Shown here piece after piece: positions 56,720 to 64,000 of a stretch of DNA of 64,000 nucleotides. Under the pieces are notes generated by a model. It searched no databases. It was not told where the DNA came from and worked only from the letters and a program-made list of their open reading frames with translations. The translations under genes were made by a program, and so were the position numbers. Each line of letters begins with the position of its first letter. Position 1 is the stretch's first letter. This stretch comes from Lucifuga dentata (taxonomy: Eukaryota; Chordata; Actinopteri; Ophidiiformes; Bythitidae). The stretch is taken from the NCBI GenBank assembly GCA_014773175.1, contig VXCM01001534.1, forward strand, positions 120,572 through 184,571. The letters are read 5' to 3'.

Positions 56720-56940
56720 NTTTTTTTTTTTTTTTTGTAAGAGCCTTAAAGCACAATGTGGCTGGCTTTCTGCTTCCATTCACTTCCATGATAAAAGCTT
56801 ACAGAAAATGCCAGCCAAAACCTTGGTTTTACTGTTTTTAATCAATGATTTCTCTCTCAGTGTTCAGAATTTCAACACTTTATAAAGCACGTTCAGAAAA
56901 CACGAAGAAAAGACTTTAAAGACTATAATTAAACACTGTG
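55701..56940. other. intergenic with R1 fragment J and an AT/T-run join
   Basis: 55,870-55,993 is the right end of an R1 element (TTTTGGGAAATGGCTGTCAG, GGGCTCAAACATGAG), truncated on the other side. An (AT)n tract runs into a T-run with N56720 (56,676-56,736). Nothing else is identified. Confidence 0.55.
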
Positions 56941-56944
56941 AATA

Positions 56945-57775
56945 GCATTTTGGAGTAATTAATTTCCAAAGTCCCTTATGCAGACATGCAATTGTCAAAT
57001 TTCTTATTTTTGATCAGCTCTAAAAATTGAAATTCACATAAGCACTTAATAAATTGTTCATGATTGGATTCAGCACTTCCAGGGGTATAAACACAGACAT
57101 TCTGAAAAATTTTTACTATTTTGGAGTATTTTGGAGTAATTAATTTCCAACACAACTGTTAAAATTCTCATGTTTGATGAACCCTAAAAATTACAGTTTT
57201 CATAAGTAGTTTAAAAAACTTCCATGGGTGGATTCAGTTGGATTCAAAGACTACAAATGCAACTTATTATGAACAATTTTTATTGTAGCATTATGGAGTA
57301 ATTAATTTCCAAAGTCCCTTGTGCAGACCAGATGCGTGATTGGCAAAATTTCTCATGTTTTACCAGCCCAAAAATTTAAATTTACACATGTAGTTAATAC
57401 ATCTTTCATGGTTGGACTACCACTTCCAGGACTATACCCACACACATTGAGCAACTGTTACTGTAGGATTTTGGAGTAATTAATTTCCAAAAGTCCCTTG
57501 CACAGACATGTGATTGTTAAAATTTTGTATGTTTGATGAGCCCTAAAATCTACAATTTTCATAAGTAGTTTAAAAGATTTTCTTAGTTGGATTCAGCACT
57601 TCAAAAATTACAAACGCAACACATTATTATTCTGTATCATTTTGGAATAATTAATTTCCAAAGTCCCTTGCGCAGACATGTGATTGGCAAAATTACTTAT
57701 TTTTTATCAGCCCTAAAAATTTAAATTTACATAATTAGTTAATAAAAACTATTACTGTAGCATTTTATAGATTTT
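56945..57775. repeat. tandem repeat, about five copies of a 160-180 bp unit
   Basis: The marker AATTAATTTCCAA recurs at about 56,957, 57,138, 57,300, 57,479 and 57,639. Four of the copies are followed by AGTCCCTT and CAGAC, then a stretch ending in a GATTCAGCACTTC-like piece. Copies are diverged (for example the second lacks GTCCC). This is a local satellite of ordinary type with no gene. Confidence 0.8.
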
Positions 57776-58727
57776 AGCTTTTCAACCTCTGTTTGGCAAT
57801 CACTTTGGTGAGTTGCAATCATAGGTGCATTTTCTTCAGGAAATGCATTTTTAGTTTTCAAATGTCCACTGTTAATTTTTTTTTTTTTTTATGGGTTGTG
57901 TAACTGCTTGTGCTGAATCAGGTACATCATTATGCAGCTCTTCGTGTGCAGTCAGATCCACTCAGTTTGATGACAGATGATTTCCAATGGACCAAACTCA
58001 TTTGCATGAGTGAAACAGTTGGAAACTTTTGACCTTTGCCTTGTAACTGCAAATTCAATTAGTTATACTGTTCTGTGATATCAGTAGGAAGAATAACACT
58101 ATTTTATCATCACGATGAACAATGTCCTTGCTTCTGCTGTCCACTGAAAACAGGCAGTTTTTCTCCTGTTAATTCTTTCTTTTTCTTTGTTGACAATTAA
58201 GCTGTGACACCCTGTAGAATTTTTACCTCCACCAGGGAAGTTACGTGATTACAGCATTTGTTGGTCTGTCTGTTTGTTAGCATGGCATCTCAAAAAGTTA
58301 TGGACAGATAAGGATGAAATTTGGGGGGACAGATAGGTAATGTCGAGAAGAAGTGATTAAATTTTCGAGGTGATCTGGATTATATTTTGGATCCAGATCC
58401 AGAAGAAGTTTTTAGCCTAATCAATGCTAATGGGCCGATTTCAATGAAATTTAGCATTGTGGCTCAAAACTGAGTGGTTTGTTTGTCATGTCAACATGAT
58501 CCAAACTACAACCAACTCCAAGGTAAATGATCTATTGATTTGATCTACAACCAGAGAGGATAAGCATTGTTAACATTAATCTAATCATTAATCTAATCTT
58601 AATAGGACCCTTGGTTGAACTCTGATCAAGCAATAGGAACCTGTGGTGGCATTTCATAATGACATTGAATCAAGTGAGTCTGTGTAATGTCAAATCCTGT
58701 AGCAATGAATTTACAGACATCAGACAC
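57776..58727. other. intergenic with a dispersed repeat
   Basis: 58,225-58,470 is a copy of the CCTCCACCAGGGAAGT repeat (TTATGGACAGATAAGGATGA, TTTGGATCCAGATCCAG), related to 17,745-17,960 in reverse. A T-run is at 57,880-57,892. No gene is seen. Confidence 0.5.
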
Positions 58728-58934
58728 TCAACTCTGCAGCTCTATAGAGCTTTCAGACTCTTTTAGCTTAGATTTTTGATTTTGCAGCCTCACATACTGC
58801 ATGAATCTTAGCTCAACTTTGCTTTCATCAGCCCTATTTCCTGCAGTATCAGGCAGCTGCCTCCAGTCAAAAGCTGCCATAAGGACTAAAAGACAGACAA
58901 AGATAATCAGTAGTAGACGAAGAAAGTTGAACAT
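58728..58934 (-). CDS. hypothetical 68-residue ORF with signal-peptide-like start
   Basis: A complete ATG-to-TGA frame on the minus strand. The first 21 residues (MFNFLRLLLIIFVCLLVLMAA) look like a signal peptide or membrane anchor, followed by a polar, charged remainder (QLPDTAGNRADESKVELRFM, then QNQKSKLKESESSIELQS) with no cysteines. The start context is poor (TTAGATGT). No family is recognised, and no flanking exon or transcript evidence can be seen. It could be chance. Confidence 0.2.
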   Translation of the reverse strand: MFNFLRLLLIIFVCLLVLMAAFDWRQLPDTAGNRADESKVELRFMQYVRLQNQKSKLKESESSIELQS

Positions 58935-61900
58935 CTAACAAGTTATCTTCTCAGGAATTGAAGACCAAAGCAGACACAAATATTGAATATTGGCCTTGTA
59001 TTCACAAGGTGGAGAGAATCACAGCACCAGTGGGTTGTTAATGTTGCTCTGTGCCTGCTGACTGTGTACATGGTTTACCAACACATCACTAGTTAAAGTT
59101 TTGTAAGGTGATATAATACATTATGAATGTCCATCAGCCAGCATGTTGTCGTGTTCTTCTGTCTCCTCGTGGGCAATTATTGCAGCTTTACTTTTTAGTA
59201 CAAAGTTCCTTTAATTAATGCCTGTCATCTGGCTATGATATTAATTATTTGGTTAGTATTTCAACTACACGTGACAGTGTTGTATCAACATAATTTATTG
59301 GTACAGTATCACAGATAACCTTCATATGTTCTGCTACACACTAATCCAAACAATCTTTTCAGTTTTTGTACTTTTTGTGCTTTCTCCAATCACATGAAAT
59401 TAATTAAAAATATGGAAAAAAGTATTAGTTTACTTTCATATTTCTTCATTAAATAATCTTTCAAATGTCCTTGATCATAGAGCTGACACTACAGAATTGT
59501 GTGATGTGGTTATTCATTATTTGTAGAAATAATCTGTCTAATTGGCTCGTCAACATTGCTTTTCATGTAATGCAATGCATAAATGCATCAGTCAGGCTTC
59601 ACAGCCCCTTAAATTTAATGTGTATTATGCTGTATAAGCTTTTTGATGAACTGCTTTAAAAATCTCCATGAAGGTCACATCAAAACAGGGTCCTGTTACT
59701 AATAAACATCCATTCTCAATACATGACGTGGTTGCAGGTTTCTCTCTTCTAATTTGTAAATCTCTCCAGGTATTTTCTAAGCACGATCCATTTTGGTTAT
59801 GCTAAATTATCTTAAGCAACATCTGCTTTAAATCTCTCAGAAAACCTCTCACTCTTCTTCAGTGTGTATGCATCTGTACTTGTTTTCCAGTGCACAGTGA
59901 CAACATTCAGCGGCGTGTGTGATGTATAACACAAGTCATTTTGCTTGGGTTGTTTTGTAATTACAAAAGGTATTCATTTGTGACTACAAGAATATGAACG
60001 CCTAGTGACTCCCAACTTTTTTTTTGTTATGTAGTTAATTTCTGCTCACTTACCATTTGAGTGGAAATCTTGCTTGAAAAGCTCTAAGCTCTGCTCATTT
60101 TCTCCAGTGGGAATGGGTGATGCAGTGTGAATTTTAGTGAGACATCAGGTTCCAATAGGCTACAGACATCAGTTTAGAGGGAGCAGACGGGGGCAGATGT
60201 GCTTCTAGTTCCCACAATAAATATCATGGCAGTCTACCTGATGTGGTTGACTGAGAGCTCCATGTTGACTGATGACTTGGTTTACAGAGAGAGAAATGGA
60301 GGGAGGTTGAGAAGGATGACTGGGTGTTAGCCCATCTGCATCTATTTCATCTGTCAGCAGCGCTCATGCACTGCAGAGTTATGTATGTGTGTGTGTGTGT
60401 GTGTGTTCATTTATGTGTGTTCACATATGCATGTCTGTGTGGAAAGGCAGCTACTATGAAACATGTGTTCATGTATCCTGATGGATGTCCTTGCAAACAA
60501 ATTTCATATTTTCATCTATCAATGGGTTAAATGTCCATTAACAGCTACAATGACTTGCTTGCTGCACGGTGAGTTTATGACACATTCTGAAGGGCACTTC
60601 TGAATGTACTGTGTGTTTCAAGAGGTGGTGATGGTATAGTCAACATTTTTTTCATAAAGTAAATGTGGCTCACTTTCTCTTTTATGCATGAGTCGCTTTA
60701 ACAGTATATATCAGCTAAAAAAAGTGTTCAAGGTGTTCAGGGTGAATTTGCATTTTTGCCTCCTAAACATTGTACCTCTCCAAACAACTTAAAACATCAT
60801 CCAGTTTGTGTATCTGCTCTCAAACCTGCAGTTTACTTCACATCGTCTATGGCCTGAAGGATCTGCTGTATTCCTGTCAACAAGACAGACAGATCACTGA
60901 AAACCCTGTTAGTGCAGAATCCTTGTTGTGTGTCATTGTGTGTACTTCGTGTTTGAGTTTAAACCCAGTTACCATCTCACATTAGGTAGTGGCTATTTTC
61001 TTTAAACTACAGCATGCAATACAGTTTATGTTGTATTGTCTCCCTCATAATTTTTGTAACATATTCTGCTCAAATCAAGTCAAATTTAAACGTATTGTCC
61101 AATATCACATGCAATGTCTCAGAGAGCTTTAAAGGGCCCACACCTCAGACCCCCCAAAACCTTTGCTAGAAAAAAACAAACAAAAAAAAAAAAAAAACAA
61201 AAAAAAAAGAAAGAAAAACTTTGGAGAGGCAAAGAGAAATGCAACAGGAACTGTAGATGTGGAAGAAGACAAATTACAAAGAAAGAACGCAAACATGTAA
61301 CAATAGAGGAACTTATAATACAGCAATTTGAGCCATGGTATGAGTTTTTTGTCCATAATAATACAGTAAATACAAAGATCCTAAAAAGTCAGTGAGATCA
61401 TTAAGGAGTCAGGACAGTTTGGGATGGATGTGGCAGGTTGGAAGATAAGAAGGGTAGATGGGGTCAAACCAGATGGTTAGGTGGAGTGTCTGTTGGTATT
61501 TCTTTGGGGAAACATAACAAGATACTTTTAGAAATAGTAAAGGTGGCTTTACTCCATCCATCCATCCATCCATCCTCTACATCCAGTTTTCCTCTTTGAG
61601 TTTGTAGGGGCTGGAGCCTATCCCAACATCCATTGTGTGAGAGGCATTGTACACATGGGGTTATTTCCTAAGATGGGTAAGTGTTATTCAAAAATAGATA
61701 TTTTGAAAAGAATGCACCCCTGGATTAATAACCATATTGGCATATTGGCAGAATTAAGTAATAGTATCAAAATGTCTCCCAGAGCTTCATGATGATGTCA
61801 TTTTCCACCTTTCTACTGGCCCTCACAACCGTTTCGGTCTTCACTAACTCCTGATAAAAACTGTAGGTTTTTTCCACCAGCAAATTGTTAAATTTATCAG

Positions 61901-62581
61901 TCTGCAATTCTGTTTGTCCATCTTCTACTGCTGAAAAAAAGGAAGATGACAGCAATAAGGTCAAGTCTTTTGATTCTGTGTTAAAATATCAAAACTATGT
62001 AGGTTTAAGTTTGATTCCTCATGTCGGCCCAATCTCTCATGTCAACTGCTCAAGTTTAGCCGATCTACAATTCAGCATCTCAGTGTTAGCCAGTAAATCA
62101 GTCTGAATATCAGTTGCTTCAGTGCTACATAATGTAGCACCACATGGTTCTTGTAATGCGCTACAGTCTGGTGTTATTGTCAGGCGCTATTGGCAAGACC
62201 AATTTTGTTTTTCTTTCCTGCTCAATCTGTTTGTCCTCCATACAAATCTCAGTTTTCTCTCTGCCTCAGAATAAGACAATTACACAAACATACATAACAC
62301 ATCAGGACCCAGAAGATCCATCAGTCCTGGTACTTTGAGTTGATTACAATAATTTATATGCTCGTTCACCCACTCTAAACTCCCTGTCCCGCACAGTCTG
62401 CAGTGTGTGTTGACGTCCCAGACATCCAATGTTGTTGCTTGCAGAAGTCTTTGAAATCCCAGATGCTCCTTGCCAAATGAGAGCACTTAACTCAGCGCTC
62501 TCCATCTCCAATTTGGCTGTGCTAACTCGAGTTAGCTTCAAGGGCCAATATTGCCAAAGATGAAATCTCCATGTATTGTTG
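58935..62581. other. intergenic, no gene seen
   Basis: Features: (GT)n at 60,383-60,404; a short copy of the 32,184 repeat at 61,075-61,145 with an A-run after it (61,170-61,209); (TCCA)n with the start of the GGCTGGAGCCTATCCCA repeat at 61,551-61,650. 61,760-62,560 is mixed-composition and has minus-strand frames without family resemblance. No gene is supported. Confidence 0.4.
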
Positions 62582-62582
62582 A

Positions 62583-62957
62583 TGGACAATGTTTTGCATG
62601 TTTGAACCCAATATACACAACCCGCATTCATGTTACATTACTGACAACCATTTCCCAAAATATACAACTGGAGTGGTAAATATTCAAAATGTTTTTCCTA
62701 CCTTCCAGACAGCCACAGCCATTGGTTTTAATTCATTCCAGTATGCCATAAAAATTAAGTTTTAGAGACTTGAAATGTGCTTGAGAAAGGCAACCCATGG
62801 CAGTAAATACAATGTGTATTACATTTTTTTTTTTTTTTTTTTTTGTCAAAGTAACTTTATTTGACCTATCCAACAAGAGCTGCATGGAAAACAATGTATG
62901 TCTCTGCCAGGAAATATAGGCCCAGGAGAAGATGGCTTTTACAGAGAAATTCGCATG
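62583..62957. mobile_element. R1 family element, truncated copy K
   Basis: Begins GGACAATGTTTTGCATGTTT and continues through TTTTAATTCATTCCAGTATG, a T-run (62,823-62,844) and GTAACTTTATTTGACC. It stops after GAGAAGATGGCTTTTACAGA, mid-element, where the ZP3-like sequence begins. Confidence 0.7.
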
Positions 62958-62962
62958 TTAGC

Positions 62963-63514
62963 ATGTTCCACTTTGGACTTATGAATGACGACTTCTCAGT
63001 TCCGGCTGAATCCTCGTCATTTCCTCTGGGCTCCCTAATCCTTATCATGGCCAGTGTGGAGCAGAAGTCCCATCAGCCCTTGATGCTACTGCTTGAGGAA
63101 AGTGTAGCTGCCACCACAGCAGTGCTGCAGCCTCACAGCAACATATACCCAATAATTACCAATAAGGGATGTCTTGTGGACAGTAAGAGAGCACGGTCAA
63201 AATTTGAACCAAGAGACAAATCATCAGAAATCCTCTTGTCCCTTCAAGCCTTTAAGTTTGCTGTTGGAGAAGAGGTGTTTCTCCACTTCATGCTTGTGGC
63301 TTGGGATCCTATTGGTCTTGACAACAGCAAGAAGGCCTGCCACTATGTGAAAGAGCATGGCTGAGAGCTGCTAGATCACCCTTCATACAGCAGTTTATGT
63401 GACTGCTGTGAATCCAGTTGCAAGTCCAGGAGGATGAGGAGTGTTGCATCAGGAAAGCATGGAGTCACACAAAAAGCAATCCTTGGTCCAGTTATCACTG
63501 ATATCAATTCTTGA
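62963..63514 (+). pseudogene. ZP3-like zona pellucida gene fragment, intronless, with a premature stop
   Basis: A single frame reads FHFGLMNDDFS, then SVEQKSHQPLMLLLEE, NIYPIITNKGCLVDSKRARS and VAWDPIGLDNSKKACHYVKE, which are successive blocks of the ZP domain of fish egg-envelope ZP3. After a TGA at 63,362 the same frame continues LLDHPSYSSLCDCCESSCKS and RRMRSVASG, the ZP3 cysteine cluster and cleavage region, to a TGA at 63,512-63,514. Conserved cysteines are lost (EECVAATT is EESVAATT here; HCNLVAW-type is HFMLVAW). The ORF lacks the N-terminal part and has no introns, so it is most likely a retrocopy or decayed duplicate. Function as an egg-coat protein is not expected. Confidence 0.8.
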
Positions 63515-63815
63515 ATTGTCATCCAAGAATGGATTCATCTTATGGTCTGGTTTCTTCAGTCCAGACTTTTTAAATTCTTGGTTTGACAATAAACTGTTAA
63601 ACTTTAAAAACCTTACTGGCATCTCTTGAGTTTTTGATGTGACTGCAGGCTTTGTGCATTAAATTTGCTTGATAAATGCTTTGTTTTTTTTAATAGATAA
63701 AAATAGTAGAAATTTACATCAGAATATTAAAATTATCAAATTAAAAATTGGATGAACTGAAAACATTTTGAAAGGCAGAATATGTACAGTTATATCAACG
63801 GTAAAGTATACCAGC
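63515..63815. other. 3' flank of the ZP3-like pseudogene
   Basis: An AATAAA-like signal (ACAATAAACTG) lies at about 63,586-63,591, roughly 75 bases after the frame ends, fitting a short ZP3 3' UTR. The sequence after it is A-rich (CTTTAAAAACC) but has no clean poly(A) tail. From 63,650 it is AT-rich unique DNA. Confidence 0.4.
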
Positions 63816-64000
63816 TTTTAAAGCACTGACAGCCATTTTGCACGTTTGAGTCTAATGTATTCAATTTTCATACATGTAAGGATGTAAGGTTACTGACCAT
63901 CATTTCCCAGCAAACTACTGAAATGGTGAGCTAAAAAAAATGTTTTTCCTACCTTCCAGACCACCACTGGTTTCAGTTCATTCTGGTATGCTATTAAAAT
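63816..64000. mobile_element. R1 family element, left end only (runs off the window)
   Basis: Starts TTTTAAAGCACTGACAGCCA and continues with the E-type body (AATTTTCATACATGTAAGG, TTTCAGTTCATTCTGGTATG) to the last base. The right end lies beyond the window. Confidence 0.75.

Noticed and set aside
56945..57775. Evenly spaced repeats considered as a CRISPR array
   Set aside because: Units are 160-180 bases, diverged along their whole length, and the DNA is a vertebrate nuclear sequence.
1..64000. A tRNA, snRNA or microRNA gene
   Set aside because: No cloverleaf with GTTCRANYC-type box B, no U-snRNA motif and no known microRNA sequence was recognised by eye. A covariance search could still find one.

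Overview
This is vertebrate nuclear DNA, almost certainly from a teleost fish. It holds small exons with GT-AG introns, abundant (CA)n/(GT)n microsatellites, Rex3-like, Ty3/gypsy, hAT and Tc1 elements, and many short inverted-terminal-repeat elements. I cannot name the species. Two host genes are clear, both on the + strand. The first is the 3' part of a PKNOX2 (PREP2) TALE-homeobox gene, with eight coding exons between 18,389 and 30,862. Its first coding exon or exons lie upstream or are not recognisable here. The second is a complete four-exon pannexin-3 gene, 40,861-46,573.

Layout. 1-18.4 kb is non-coding, probably a large pknox2 intron. It carries an internally deleted Rex3/RTE-like LINE (about 2.0-4.0 kb), copies of a short terminal-inverted-repeat family (called R1 here), microsatellites, and a decayed full-length Ty3/gypsy element on the minus strand (11,280-15,488) with 177-bp LTRs and a GAATC target duplication. 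18.4-30.9 kb is pknox2. 30.9-40.9 kb is intergenic and includes a stack of nested transposons (33.8-37.2 kb). 40.9-46.6 kb is panx3. 46.6-64 kb is mostly R1 copies, a ~170-bp tandem repeat, a decayed coding-like fragment at 50.3 kb, and an intronless ZP3-like pseudogene at 63.0-63.5 kb.

The two genes have no obvious functional link. PKNOX2 is a nuclear DNA-binding partner of PBX proteins. Pannexin-3 is a plasma/ER-membrane channel for ATP and calcium. Both map to human 11q24 (recalled knowledge), so their proximity fits conserved synteny.

The sequence has 18 single N bases. Six sit between two identical 59-66 base copies and ten sit within or next to homopolymer runs. These look like unmerged contig overlaps rather than biology, so one base-for-base duplication in the gypsy integrase and two in an R1 copy should be ignored. 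I found no CRISPR, operon or prokaryote-type system and no RNA gene. The most interesting points are the nested transposon stack, the R1 family, the hydrophobic C-terminal extension of pannexin-3, the stop-free 138-base pknox2 intron and the ZP3 pseudogene.
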